Source: CAYWMD01 sp964458575
GTDB taxonomy: Bacteria; Verrucomicrobiota; Verrucomicrobiia; Limisphaerales; JADLHS01
Reading direction: 5' to 3'
DNA length: 64,000 bases
Assembly (NCBI GenBank): GCA_964458575.1
Contig: CAYWMD010000023.1
Location: forward strand, 1-64,000
Part shown: positions 39,208 to 48,639 of the stretch, in pieces
Position numbering within the stretch: the first letter of the stretch is position 1
Layout: the number at the start of each line of letters is the position of its first letter
Translations under genes and position numbers: made by a program
Notes under the pieces: generated by a model
Seen by the model: the letters and a program-made list of their open reading frames with translations, nothing else
What the model was told of the DNA's origin: nothing
Database searches by the model: none

Positions 39208-42138
39208 ATGGCAGCCCAACTGAATTTTATGCAACCGAAAACCAACTCGTCCGACCCGCGCCCCGTTGCCAAATCCAGATTTGGATTCCTGTTCGCCGCC
39301 CTGGTGTTCGCGGTGGGATTTACTTCGTCGGGGCAGTCACCGTTGGAACAAGGTTTTGCCAATCCTCCGGCGGAGGCCCGTCCGCTGGCGTGGTGGCACT
39401 GGATCAACGGCAACGTGACCAAGGCCGGCATTCGCGCCGACATGGAGGACATGAAACGCGTGGGCATTGCCGGCGCCCAGATGCTGGATGTCAGCATCTA
39501 TCTTCCGCCCGGCCCGGTGCGTTATGGGTCGGACCTCTGGCATGAGCACGTCCAATATGCCATCCGCACCGCGGACGAACTCGGGCTGGAACTCGACCTC
39601 ATGAACTGCCCCGGCTGGTCCGCCAGCGGCGGGCCGTGGAATACGCCCGAACGTTCCATGAAGCAATTCACCTGGAGCGAGACGGAGGTCGAAGGGGGCA
39701 AGGAAGTGTCGGTGTCGCTGCCGCAACCGGCGGCGAAACTCGATTTCTACCGCGACGTGACCGTGCTGGCAGTGCCGCGAAGCACGAATGTGTTTCTGCC
39801 ACCCGCGGAACGCCGCGCCGCGCCGCAGCTCAAATCGGTCACGCCTTATCCGCTGGCGATGGATGGACCGCCCATTGCCCCCGGGCGGGTGTTGGACCTC
39901 GCCAAATTCATGGATGCATCCGGTGTGCTCACAACCCCGCTGCCGCCGGGACGATGGACGATCCTGCGGTTTGGGTTCACCACCACCGGCAGCCAGAATC
40001 ATCCGGCCGTGCCCGAGGGCCACGGCCTGGAGTGCGACAAATTTGACCTGGCCGCGGCGGAGTTTCAATTCGAGCGCGCGATGGGTCGGGTCATTCGGGA
40101 AGCCGGGCCGCTCGTGGGAAAGTCCTTCAAGGGAATCCTCTTCGACAGTTTCGAAGGCGGCTTTCAAAACTGGAGCGATGCCTTCCCCCGGGAGTTCAAA
40201 CGGATCAAAGGCTACGACCTGTTGCCCTGGGTTCCGGTGCTCACGGGGCGCGTGGTTGGATCGGTGGAGCAATCCGAGGCCGTGCTGCGCGATTTTCGCA
40301 GCGTCGTGAACGAACTGATCGCCCGCAATTACTTCGGCACGATGCAACGGCTGGCGCATCAACACGGCTTGAAAGTCTATGCCGAGGCGCAGGGCGGGCC
40401 GCTCAATCCCTATCTATGCAACGAATTCACCGATGTGCCCATGAACGAATTCTGGATGCCCGACGCCACGCCGCGATTTCATCTGATGAAGCAGGTGGCT
40501 TCGATGGCCAACGTGTCCGGCCGTTCGATCACCGCCGCCGAGGCTTTCACCGCCAAGCCGGAGGACGGCCGCTGGCTCGCCACGCCCGCCACAATGAAAG
40601 CCCCGGGCGACTGCGCATTCACGGCGGGCATCAACCGCTTCATTCTGCACACCTATGTTCATCAACCGTATTCGGACATCGCGCCCGGATTCACGCTCGG
40701 ACGTTACGGCACGCACTTTGGCCGCCTCAACACGTGGTGGCCGTTCGCCGGCGCGTGGGCGGAGTATGTCGGGCGCTGCCAGTTCCTCCTGCAACAAGGA
40801 CGCACGGTCGCGGACATCGCGTTGTTCGCGAACGAGGACGTTGGCTATCTGCTCTCCACCAAGGCGGCCGAGGTGCCGGACGGATTTGATTTCGACGTAT
40901 GCTATCCCCGCGAACTGGCGCCCATGACCTGGAGCGACGGTGCGTTTCACCTGCCGCAAGGCTCGGCGTTTCGCGTGCTGGTGTTGCCGGATAAGTGGTT
41001 TGCCGATATTGCCACGTTGCGAAAACTCGATGCGTTTCTCGCGGCTGGCGCAACCATCGTCGGCCCGGCGCCGTCCGCGCCCTCGGGATGGCGCGAGGTG
41101 AAGAACGACCAAGCCAATTGGGACGCGCTTGTGCAGCGCGTCTGGGGAACGAAAGCCGACGGGCGCGTAAAGTCGCGCAAACAGTTGCGCCCGGTCCTCG
41201 ACGAACTCCACGTGGCGCCAGATTGCGAAATCAAAACCGAACCCGCGGGCGCCACGGTGCGTTTTATTCATCGGCAGACGGCGGACGCGGATATCTATTT
41301 TCTATCCAACCAAAGCGGCGCGCCGGTCAAGGTCCGCGCCCGCTTCCGCTCCGGGAATCGCCTGCCCGAACTGTGGGACGCCGTTGCCGGACGAATTGCG
41401 GACGCGACCGACTTTCAGTTGAGCGCAGGCCGCGCGAGCCTGCCGCTTGAACTGGACAAGGCCGGCTCGGTCTTCGTGGTGTTTCGCCGGCCCGCACCAG
41501 CGGATTTGACGGCTCACGGCAGCGAAGCCTCCCGTGCGCCGGATGCGGTCGCGCTTTCAGGTCCGTGGCGGGTGAAGTTCCATCCCGGCCGCCTCGCTCC
41601 CGGGGAGATCCGCATGGACGCGCTCGCCTCCTGGACGGAGAACGGCGATCCGCTTGTTCGCTACTTCTCGGGCATCGCCACCTATCAAAGCAGTTTTCAT
41701 CTCCCCGCCGGGACGAAGGAGGCCGATATGCGTTGCGTGCTGCAACTGGGCAAAGTCTGTGACATCGCAGAAGTGAAGCTCAACGGCCGGTCGGCGGGCA
41801 TCGCATGGACGCCGCCGTTCGAGTTGGACGTGACGGATTGGGTGCGACCGGGCAGCAACGCGCTCGAAATCGCCGTCGCCAACCGCTGGGTCAACCGGTT
41901 GATCGGCGATGAATTTCTGCCGCCGGATGCGGTATATGACAGCAGCGGTTCGATCTTCACCAGCAATCGGCTCGCTGCGTTGCCGGCCTGGCTTGGCGAT
42001 CCCACGGCCACCCGCAACCGCCAGCGCGTAACCTTTGGCACGTGGCATTTCTATGGCAAGGAGTCGCCACTCCTGGAGTCGGGCTTGCTCGGGCCGGTGC
42101 GCTTGAACTTCGGGCGACGCTCTCCGTCCGGCCAGTGA
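39208..42138 (+). CDS. GH106-like alpha-L-rhamnosidase
   Basis: This is a 976-residue protein with an N-terminal export signal (FGFLFAALVFAVGFTSSGQS). The N-terminal part has the family start PLEQGFANPPAEARPLAWWH, then WINGNVTKAGIRADMEDMKR and DLMNCPGWSASGGPWNTPER; later blocks are GILFDSFEGGFQNWSDAFPR and YAEAQGGPLNPYLCNEFTDV. A C-terminal galactose-binding-like beta-sandwich (LSGPWRVKF and later VKLNGRSAGIAWTPPFELDV) closes it. GH106 enzymes remove terminal alpha-L-rhamnose, using calcium. The ATG directly follows the GH43-like stop; an alternative ATG is at 39229. Confidence 0.9.
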   Translation: MAAQLNFMQPKTNSSDPRPVAKSRFGFLFAALVFAVGFTSSGQSPLEQGFANPPAEARPLAWWHWINGNVTKAGIRADMEDMKRVGIAGAQMLDVSIYLPPGPVRYGSDLWHEHVQYAIRTADELGLELDLMNCPGWSASGGPWNTPERSMKQFTWSETEVEGGKEVSVSLPQPAAKLDFYRDVTVLAVPRSTNVFLPPAERRAAPQLKSVTPYPLAMDGPPIAPGRVLDLAKFMDASGVLTTPLPPGRWTILRFGFTTTGSQNHPAVPEGHGLECDKFDLAAAEFQFERAMGRVIREAGPLVGKSFKGILFDSFEGGFQNWSDAFPREFKRIKGYDLLPWVPVLTGRVVGSVEQSEAVLRDFRSVVNELIARNYFGTMQRLAHQHGLKVYAEAQGGPLNPYLCNEFTDVPMNEFWMPDATPRFHLMKQVASMANVSGRSITAAEAFTAKPEDGRWLATPATMKAPGDCAFTAGINRFILHTYVHQPYSDIAPGFTLGRYGTHFGRLNTWWPFAGAWAEYVGRCQFLLQQGRTVADIALFANEDVGYLLSTKAAEVPDGFDFDVCYPRELAPMTWSDGAFHLPQGSAFRVLVLPDKWFADIATLRKLDAFLAAGATIVGPAPSAPSGWREVKNDQANWDALVQRVWGTKADGRVKSRKQLRPVLDELHVAPDCEIKTEPAGATVRFIHRQTADADIYFLSNQSGAPVKVRARFRSGNRLPELWDAVAGRIADATDFQLSAGRASLPLELDKAGSVFVVFRRPAPADLTAHGSEASRAPDAVALSGPWRVKFHPGRLAPGEIRMDALASWTENGDPLVRYFSGIATYQSSFHLPAGTKEADMRCVLQLGKVCDIAEVKLNGRSAGIAWTPPFELDVTDWVRPGSNALEIAVANRWVNRLIGDEFLPPDAVYDSSGSIFTSNRLAALPAWLGDPTATRNRQRVTFGTWHFYGKESPLLESGLLGPVRLNFGRRSPSGQ

Positions 42139-42170
42139 GGCGAACCCGAAGAGCCGCAATGATTCAACCG

Positions 42171-42203
42171 GCGCGAAATCTTAGAAGAAAGCCGCAATTT
42201 CAC
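42171..42203 (+). promoter_or_regulatory. Candidate operator, site 2
   Basis: The site reads GCGCGAAATCTTAGAAGAAA followed by GCCGCAATTTC. Half-sites CGCGAAAT (42172) and CGCAATTT (42193) are 21 bp apart, the same spacing as site 1, and the central TCTTAGAASAAAG is shared. It lies 61 bp before the PEP-CTERM gene, after the GH106 stop, so it probably starts a second transcript. Confidence 0.75.
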
Positions 42204-42263
42204 TACTCCTTGCGCTGCCGAAATCTGACATGATGGATTTGAAATTTTAGACTTACGGGTTTT

Positions 42264-43097
42264 ATGAAAAGCAAATCTACGGGTTCAATGGTTGCTTCCT
42301 TCAAGCTGGCGCTCGCCATCTCAGCGTTCCTGACGGTTGCGGGTTTCACGGAGGCACAAGTCGTGTTCCAGCAGAATTTCGGCGCCGGCGGTGTGCCGGG
42401 CGATTACGTCGGCACCGGTGCAAATCAATTCGACCAGATCTTCTCCAGTGGGGCGGGAGTGACCTGGAGCATTGTGGGCAATGCGCTGCAAGGCGACCGA
42501 ACCACGGCCAATGCCGGGGCCTTTACCCGGTCCACGGACCTTTCACTTACCGATGGCGCGATCATCCAGCTATCGGTCAATTTCACCGCCATCGCCTCGA
42601 CCACCAGTCCGGCTTTGACATTCAGCATCGGGACCGGGTTCGATGGGTCAACGGCGGTTGATGCGCCGGCAGCCGACACCTTTGCCCGGTTTGGAATTTC
42701 GACGACTGATGGCACGGATGTCTTTCGCATCCGCAACAGCGACGCCCCGCCCACGGTTGGCGGGGTTGGGCCCACCTACACCGGTCAGCAATCGGTGTTT
42801 TGGGTCGTCAACACCTCGGCAAGTTCCCTTGCCTACACCGGACCGAACGGGGCCGCGACCAGCGTGGGTTCGGACGCTTGGGACATCTGGGTGGGAACGG
42901 ACCTGATCATGGACGAACACGCGGCATTGAATCCCGGTCAGGGAATTACGGACTTCAAATTCCGCATCAACAGCGGGACGGAGACGGTTCAGTTCGACAA
43001 TCTGGTCATCACGGGCTTGGCAGTTCCCGAACCGGGCACGTGCGGCTTGCTGCTGGTTGGCCTGGGTGTGCTGGCCCTGGTCCGGCGCCGGCATTGA
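42264..43097 (+). CDS. PEP-CTERM sorted surface/extracellular protein
   Basis: This is a 277-residue protein with an N-terminal signal (FKLALAISAFLTVAGFTEAQ) and a C-terminal sorting signal AVPEPGTCGLLLVGLGVLAL followed by VRRRH: the PEP motif, a membrane helix and a basic end. PEP-CTERM proteins are handled by an exosortase and usually go to the cell surface with exopolysaccharide. The beta-rich middle (QNFGAGGVPGDYVGTG, later FDGSTAVDAPAADTFARFG) may be a jelly-roll binding domain. The preceding site 2 suggests control with the sugar locus. The spacer 43098-43257 shows no feature. Confidence 0.88.
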   Translation: MKSKSTGSMVASFKLALAISAFLTVAGFTEAQVVFQQNFGAGGVPGDYVGTGANQFDQIFSSGAGVTWSIVGNALQGDRTTANAGAFTRSTDLSLTDGAIIQLSVNFTAIASTTSPALTFSIGTGFDGSTAVDAPAADTFARFGISTTDGTDVFRIRNSDAPPTVGGVGPTYTGQQSVFWVVNTSASSLAYTGPNGAATSVGSDAWDIWVGTDLIMDEHAALNPGQGITDFKFRINSGTETVQFDNLVITGLAVPEPGTCGLLLVGLGVLALVRRRH

Positions 43098-43257
43098 ACA
43101 CCAACCAATGTGCCACCTTAACCTCCCGCTGGTTCTGCACACTGCCGGCGGGCGCGAGTGTCAAAGCCGCCGCGGCGTCAGGTGTGGCGCGTGGTCTTCT
43201 TCCGCCGGGCAGTTCGGGACAAGCTGGGTTGCCGTCTGATCCACCAACTCAGACGGG

Positions 43258-44931
43258 ATGACACCGATGAGAAAACCACGCATGTTCGCCCAAAATTCGC
43301 CGGGCCTGAATCTGGTTTGCGCGGCATGTCTGGTTTGGGCCGGCGTTTCCCGGGCCGATGAAGTCGTGCGGGCAACCCGCGTGGAACAGTCCGGCCAATT
43401 GCCCGATGGCGTTTCGCGGTCGGAGAGAATGGTGCTGGCCAACGAACCGGACGGTGGCAAGGCGGGCATGATTCTGGATTTCGATTTGTCGTCGGTCCGG
43501 TACAAAACGACCCCGCTGGCGCGCCTGCAACTGCCGGACGTGCAGAAGATTCCCGTCAAGCGGCCGGGTCAAAAAAGCACCACCGAGCGCGGCGTGATGC
43601 ATGTTTTCGCCGTTTCCAGCGCGGGCAAGCCGGACGTTTTGGCCGGGACGTTGCCGGTCAAACCGGGTGGGTATTCAAACACCTACACGTTGGATGTCAC
43701 CCGCGCCGTCAGCGACGTGCTCGCGCGGGCCGCCGGCGACAGGAAATTGCGGCTCGAAGTCCGGCTCGAAAGCAAACCGTTGTTCTACGAAGTCTATGGC
43801 GTGCCCGCCGGAGCGAACGGTGTTTCGCCGACCATTGAAATCGCTTCGCCCGCCGACTGGGGCAACGATTGGGAGCGCCGGCTGGAACCGGTGGGCGTCT
43901 CGCCGGTCGTCTATCGCGAGGCCTGTTTGCCGATCACCGAAAACCGCGCCGCCGAGATCGTGCTGCCTTTGCTTTACCCCGCGAAGCGAATCCTCGAGGT
44001 GATCCACAACGGAACCGGAGAGAAGTTGCGAGAGGGGCGCGACTGGGATCTGCGTGACGGCAAGTTGATTTTGCCGGCCGGCTCTCACGCTCCAATCCAG
44101 CTCGACTCCGAATTCTTTCTGGTTCAGCGCAAGGACAAAGACGGCACCGTCAAAACATCCCGGAACGCGATCAAGTTGATGGAAGGAACATGGTACCACG
44201 AGCGGCAGATGGAGGTGAGCTACGAACCGGCCGCACGCGACTGGACTTTCCCGGCGGCAATTTCGACCCTCGATCAACTGCCGCGCTTGAAGAAGCTCCT
44301 GACCAGCAAATCGCCGGTGAGCATCATTCTTTTCGGTGACAGCATCGCCGCGGGCGGGAACGCTTCCCGGTTCCAAGGTTGCTGGCCTTATCAACCGGCG
44401 TTTGGCGAATTGGTGGCCGACCAACTGGCCCGGCACTACGGCAGCAAGGTCACCTTCATGAATCATTCGCGCGGCGGGGCGACCTCCGGTTATGCGCTCA
44501 CCCAGGCGGACAGCCAGGTGGGTTGGTTGAAGCCCAACCTCGCGATCATCGCTTTTGGGATGAATGATCGCTCGGACGAACGCAAGGTTTCGCACCGCGA
44601 GAACATGGAGAAAATCCTCGACACGATCCACCAACGCTCGCCGGAAACGGAGTTTCTCGTTGTGACGCCGATGTTGAACAATCCGAAACAACCGATGGGG
44701 CTGGGCCCGATCCGCTTCATCCACGACGAGGAGCTGAAGATCTCCCGGCCGGGACTGGCGTTCGCGGACGTGACCACAGCGAACCTGGAAATGATCCGGC
44801 ATAAGAACTACCTCGATCTGTCCGGCAACGGCGCGAACCATCCGAACGATTTTCTCCACCGCATCTACGCGCAGCGCATCCTGGAGGTGCTGATCCCAAC
44901 AGCGACGCGACCCGGGAAGTCGTCGCCGTAA
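43258..44931 (+). CDS. SGNH/GDSL-hydrolase domain protein with N-terminal beta domain
   Basis: This is a 557-residue secreted protein; the signal is FAQNSPGLNLVCAACLVWAG. Residues about 35-200 form a beta domain like DNRLRE/CBM-type modules (GGKAGMILDFDLSSVRYKTT, then LARLQLPDV). The catalytic domain (about 340-550) has SIILFGDSIAAGGNA (block I with the Ser), MNHSRGGATS (block II Gly), IAFGMNDRSDE (block III, G-x-N-D) and HPNDFLHRIYAQRIL (block V, Asp/His), the full SGNH set. It probably removes acetyl or other esters from the polysaccharide. An ATG at 43267 is a possible alternative start. Confidence 0.88.
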   Translation: MTPMRKPRMFAQNSPGLNLVCAACLVWAGVSRADEVVRATRVEQSGQLPDGVSRSERMVLANEPDGGKAGMILDFDLSSVRYKTTPLARLQLPDVQKIPVKRPGQKSTTERGVMHVFAVSSAGKPDVLAGTLPVKPGGYSNTYTLDVTRAVSDVLARAAGDRKLRLEVRLESKPLFYEVYGVPAGANGVSPTIEIASPADWGNDWERRLEPVGVSPVVYREACLPITENRAAEIVLPLLYPAKRILEVIHNGTGEKLREGRDWDLRDGKLILPAGSHAPIQLDSEFFLVQRKDKDGTVKTSRNAIKLMEGTWYHERQMEVSYEPAARDWTFPAAISTLDQLPRLKKLLTSKSPVSIILFGDSIAAGGNASRFQGCWPYQPAFGELVADQLARHYGSKVTFMNHSRGGATSGYALTQADSQVGWLKPNLAIIAFGMNDRSDERKVSHRENMEKILDTIHQRSPETEFLVVTPMLNNPKQPMGLGPIRFIHDEELKISRPGLAFADVTTANLEMIRHKNYLDLSGNGANHPNDFLHRIYAQRILEVLIPTATRPGKSSP

Positions 44932-44959
44932 ATTCAGATCGCATGACTTCAGGACTTGC

Positions 44960-47896
44960 ATGAGATTTCCCGCGACGATGCGCCACTGCCTCTGCATGTT
45001 TTCGGTCCTGACTCTCGCGGTCGCGGCCCACGCGTCCGGCGATGAACTTGCGAACGACCGCTACACATTGACGTGCCTGGCCGATCACTCCGTCGCGGTC
45101 AAAGCCGGCGATCTTCCCGTTCAGCGGCTCGCACCGGAATTCACCGTGATGTTCAGCGAACGGGATCCCGGCTTCAGCATGAATCGCATCGGCCGGTTTG
45201 ACTGGCCGCAGCCACGGCCCTTCCCATCGCTGCCGTTGTTCGCACAACGTTGGGCGTTTTATGCGGACGATCCCGCGTCGCCGGCTCGAGAAATGGACGC
45301 CTTGGGGATGAGGGGTGATATCGCGGTCACGGTCAATTCGCTGGGTGAACGTTTTTTTTGCTACCACGATGCCGGAGGCAAGGCGGTTGAGAAGAAGGAA
45401 GACCTTTCGCTCAAGGGCACCGCGAATCCCTATCAGGCCGGCCAAAGGATCAATCTGCGCGCCATGGCCTCCGCCCGGGAAGGCAACACGATCACATGGC
45501 GCTTCCCGGAGCAAACCGGCTTCACGTTGAGCGCGGCGGTGGTGCTGCCACCCGGGGCGGGCGATCCGCAGATTCGCTACCGGCTCGATGTGCGGGAAGC
45601 GGGCTTTTACTCGGTGGCCTTTACGGGTATGCCATGGATAGAGGCGGCGGAGATTCTGCCCGTGCCGCAGGAGACCATCGGCGCGCGCCCCGGAGACCGG
45701 AACTATGTGATGTCTGAAGCCCACGTTACGCTGCCGCGCGTTCATCTGGCCACTGCCGAAATGAATTCCGCCCTGGTCATTGATCCGGCGGAGAGCCCGT
45801 TTCGGCTCGTCGAAGACAGCAAGGCGGTGTGGACCTACGCCCTGGCGTCGGAAAGCAATTCGCGCTTCGGTCTGATGACCGAAGCGGGTGATGGACGCGT
45901 GCGACCGGTGGCTTTCACCCCGATCATGGGCGGATACCAGTCGAAGATGAAGCCGGGCGACGCCTACGACTTTACGGTGCGATACGTTCTGCGTTCCGGA
46001 AGTTGGATGGACACTTACAAATACATCGCGCGCGACATTTATCGTTTTCGTGACCTGCGCGACAACAGCGGGCCCGGGCCGCTATATCGAACACTTGAAA
46101 ATCTGATGGATTATCTGAGTGAGCGTGACGCCGGGATCTACTCGATGTGGCACGGCGAGCAGAAGTACTACAACTACTGGTCCGACCAGTCCGGCATTTT
46201 CAAACCGTTCTCCCCGTTGTTTGCCCTGTCGGCGGCGATTGTGACGGATGACGAGACGTTTTACCGCACCCGGGCGTTGCCGATGGTCGAGTTTGCGCTG
46301 TCGCGCCGGAACAATGTCTTTGCGCCGTACGACGTCCAGGCCTCGGGAATGGTCAGCACGCTCGAAGCGCCGCTGGGTTCGCCGTACGTGGATGCCGGGC
46401 AATTGACGTCGCTCGACGGGATGTTCCGAAACCGCACGTATGCATTCTCCCATTACGCGGCGAAGCGCGGGCCCGGCAAGAATCCATTCATGCATTCCCT
46501 GGCGCAATACCGGGCATCGGGCCGCAGAGAATTTCTGGCGGAAGCCGAAAAAAAGGTGGACGTCGCCCGCGCCGGCTTCATGGATCTGCTCGAACTTTAC
46601 GAAGAGACGGGCAAGGAGATTTATCTTCGCGCGGCGGTCACGAACGCCTATCGCTACGTGGTCGTCCAGAATTTGTTTCCGGCGGTCCCCGACGAGATGG
46701 TCCGGGTGGATCCGGGCAATGTCGCGCCCGTACACGGCCACGCCTATCAACGGCACGAGGATTGGGGATTCGCACGGCCACAGCCTGTGCGGGCGCCGGA
46801 ACAAATCGTTCCGGCGTGGCGAGTGTCCTTGATCGGCACGGAATTGAGCGCCTATCGCGGAGGCTATTGGCTGAACAATCACGCGCAATTGATGCGACTC
46901 GCGACCTACGCCAAGGACGATTTCCTGCGCGATCTGCAACGGTGGGCAATGGTCGGCCGCTACGCGAACTACGCCGGGGATTTTCGTTCGAACCGGCACT
47001 CGTTGGTCGGCGAACTGGCCGACGCGCCGAGGCATTACATTTACGATCTCAACTACTCGACCTTCAATCCGGGCCATGGTTGTGAATGGGTGGGAGCGGT
47101 GATTGACTTCATCGTGTCCGATCTTTTCAACCGGTCCGGGCGGCAGATTGATTTCCCCTCCCGGTGCATGTACGACAGCGGTTTCCGGGTAAAGGTGTAT
47201 GGCGACCGGCCCGGGCGTTTCTACGATGAGAACAACGTGCGCCTGTGGCTGCCGCGTCACTTGCTTGAAGCGGACAACCAGCAGGTTGACTACGCTGCCG
47301 CCCATGGCAACGGAAAGTTCTACGTCGCGTTCTGGAATCAATCCTTCCGGCCGGAGAAAGTGAGCGTGAATTTGAATCGCGCGTTGGTGGAGGTTTCCGG
47401 CGCCCATCGCGCGCGCGTCTGGTCGGACAATGTGGACAAGGGCACAGTGACGATCACCGACAACATCCTCAATTTCGAAATCGCGCCGAAAGGAATCGTC
47501 GCCTACGCCATCGAGAACGCGAAAGTCGCGCCGGGACTGCAAACGAAAATGTCCGCCCCCGACGCCGTCAAGCTGGGAGCGGACAGCCTCGTCACGACGA
47601 ACGCCCCTTTCGGGCACGTCACGGCGATGCTGCTTACGCTTGGGAAGGGGCTGACATCCTCCTTCATTTACACGGATGCGCCGGCGACCAATGTCATCTC
47701 GGCGACATTGCGTTACCGGCAGGGTGAGGGCCCGTGGGCGGAGCGGACGGATGTGATTTATCCCTTCGAATTCTCCACCGACATTGATGAAAGCAAGGGC
47801 TCGTTCCAGTGCGTGCTGGAAATCGAGAACGCGGCCCAGAAGACCCAGCGCTCTCCGGTTCTGAACCTCAATGTGAAATCTCCGGGCACCCTATGA
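44960..47896 (+). CDS. Secreted large protein of unnamed family, paralogue P2
   Basis: This is a 978-residue protein with a signal peptide (HCLCMFSVLTLAVAAHASG). It has the same layout as P1: a beta-sandwich (DELANDRYTLTCLADHSVAV onward), then a helical middle starting near 356 (ARDIYRFRDLRDNSGPGPLY) with the P2/P3-specific block YSMWHGEQKYYNYW then GIFKPFSPL, VPAWRVSLIG near 616, NPGHGCEWVGAVIDFIVSD near 703, and GDRPGRFYDENNVRLWLPRH near 748, then a C-terminal beta domain. The conserved E, D, H and Y residues in these blocks are candidate active-site residues. The lysozyme-fold gene starts inside its stop (ATGA 47893-47896). Confidence 0.85.
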   Translation: MRFPATMRHCLCMFSVLTLAVAAHASGDELANDRYTLTCLADHSVAVKAGDLPVQRLAPEFTVMFSERDPGFSMNRIGRFDWPQPRPFPSLPLFAQRWAFYADDPASPAREMDALGMRGDIAVTVNSLGERFFCYHDAGGKAVEKKEDLSLKGTANPYQAGQRINLRAMASAREGNTITWRFPEQTGFTLSAAVVLPPGAGDPQIRYRLDVREAGFYSVAFTGMPWIEAAEILPVPQETIGARPGDRNYVMSEAHVTLPRVHLATAEMNSALVIDPAESPFRLVEDSKAVWTYALASESNSRFGLMTEAGDGRVRPVAFTPIMGGYQSKMKPGDAYDFTVRYVLRSGSWMDTYKYIARDIYRFRDLRDNSGPGPLYRTLENLMDYLSERDAGIYSMWHGEQKYYNYWSDQSGIFKPFSPLFALSAAIVTDDETFYRTRALPMVEFALSRRNNVFAPYDVQASGMVSTLEAPLGSPYVDAGQLTSLDGMFRNRTYAFSHYAAKRGPGKNPFMHSLAQYRASGRREFLAEAEKKVDVARAGFMDLLELYEETGKEIYLRAAVTNAYRYVVVQNLFPAVPDEMVRVDPGNVAPVHGHAYQRHEDWGFARPQPVRAPEQIVPAWRVSLIGTELSAYRGGYWLNNHAQLMRLATYAKDDFLRDLQRWAMVGRYANYAGDFRSNRHSLVGELADAPRHYIYDLNYSTFNPGHGCEWVGAVIDFIVSDLFNRSGRQIDFPSRCMYDSGFRVKVYGDRPGRFYDENNVRLWLPRHLLEADNQQVDYAAAHGNGKFYVAFWNQSFRPEKVSVNLNRALVEVSGAHRARVWSDNVDKGTVTITDNILNFEIAPKGIVAYAIENAKVAPGLQTKMSAPDAVKLGADSLVTTNAPFGHVTAMLLTLGKGLTSSFIYTDAPATNVISATLRYRQGEGPWAERTDVIYPFEFSTDIDESKGSFQCVLEIENAAQKTQRSPVLNLNVKSPGTL

Positions 47897-48597
47897 AATC
47901 AGCACGAACGCTCGCTTCTTTCTTCGTTGCGGTGTGGACGCTCGGCACCTTGGGCTTTGCGGCCGAACCATTCTCGATCACGGACGACTTCATCGCCTAC
48001 CTGAAGCAGACGACGAACCCGCACGAGTTTGGCCTGAGGCCGGACGGACGTTTTTATCCTTATTCGACTGCGCGTGGCCGGCGGATAGGTTATGACCGGT
48101 TGGTCACGGACAAAGGGCTTTATCATCGCGGTTGCTCAAAGGCCGAGGCTGAGGCCCAGTTGCGCGCCGACGCGGAAATGGCCTTGGGCGAGCTGAAACG
48201 GTACATGGCCGGAGCCCATGCTGCGCGGCCCTTTGACAGCCTGAGCCGGAAGAGTCAGGAAATCCTCCTGGACTTCGCCTTTTCCGAAGGCCCAACCAAC
48301 CTTTCCCCGGCGTTCTACGAGGCCGTCATGAGCGAAGACTGGAACAGGCTTTTCGACAGCTTCATGTACATTCGCTGGGTGGAAAAAGGCTGGCCGAATA
48401 CGGCGAAGAACAAGGCATTTGCCGATCGCTGGTTGGACCCGCAGTCGCGACTCCGGCCCGGATCAGCGGGGTGCGACGGTAAGCGGACCAGTCATTCGAG
48501 CCTTAAATCGGGCACCGCTGCCTGCGAATTAGAACCGGCTTCGCGCGAACGGGTCGGCCACGTGCTGGTCGGCCTGCTTAATCACGAGCAACGATGA
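47893..48597 (+). CDS. Secreted GH24-like lysozyme-fold protein lacking the canonical Glu
   Basis: From the ATG at 47893 this is a 234-residue protein with signal SFFVAVWTLGTLGFAAE. The domain resembles phage T4-type lysozyme: GRFYPYSTARGRRIGYDRLV lines up with the T4 K-I-Y-K-D-T-E-G-Y-Y-T-I-G-I-G-H block, SKAEAEAQLRADAEMALGEL with the helix after it, FDSLSRKSQEILLDFAFSEG with the core helix, and NKAFADRWL near the end. The Glu of EFGLRPDG is not at the T4 E11 spacing and is Arg in the P3 homologue, so the usual catalytic Glu seems absent. The last 50 residues are not shared with P3. It is probably a binding or altered-activity module working with P2. Confidence 0.7.
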   Translation: MKSARTLASFFVAVWTLGTLGFAAEPFSITDDFIAYLKQTTNPHEFGLRPDGRFYPYSTARGRRIGYDRLVTDKGLYHRGCSKAEAEAQLRADAEMALGELKRYMAGAHAARPFDSLSRKSQEILLDFAFSEGPTNLSPAFYEAVMSEDWNRLFDSFMYIRWVEKGWPNTAKNKAFADRWLDPQSRLRPGSAGCDGKRTSHSSLKSGTAACELEPASRERVGHVLVGLLNHEQR

Positions 48598-48639
48598 CCT
48601 TTACACTCGCTCCGCAAAACTTATGACCCGGAAATACCA

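Noticed and set aside
47893..48597. Phage lysozyme as sign of a prophage
   Set aside because: The protein has a signal peptide, is coupled to P2 and has a fused homologue in P3; no phage gene is near.
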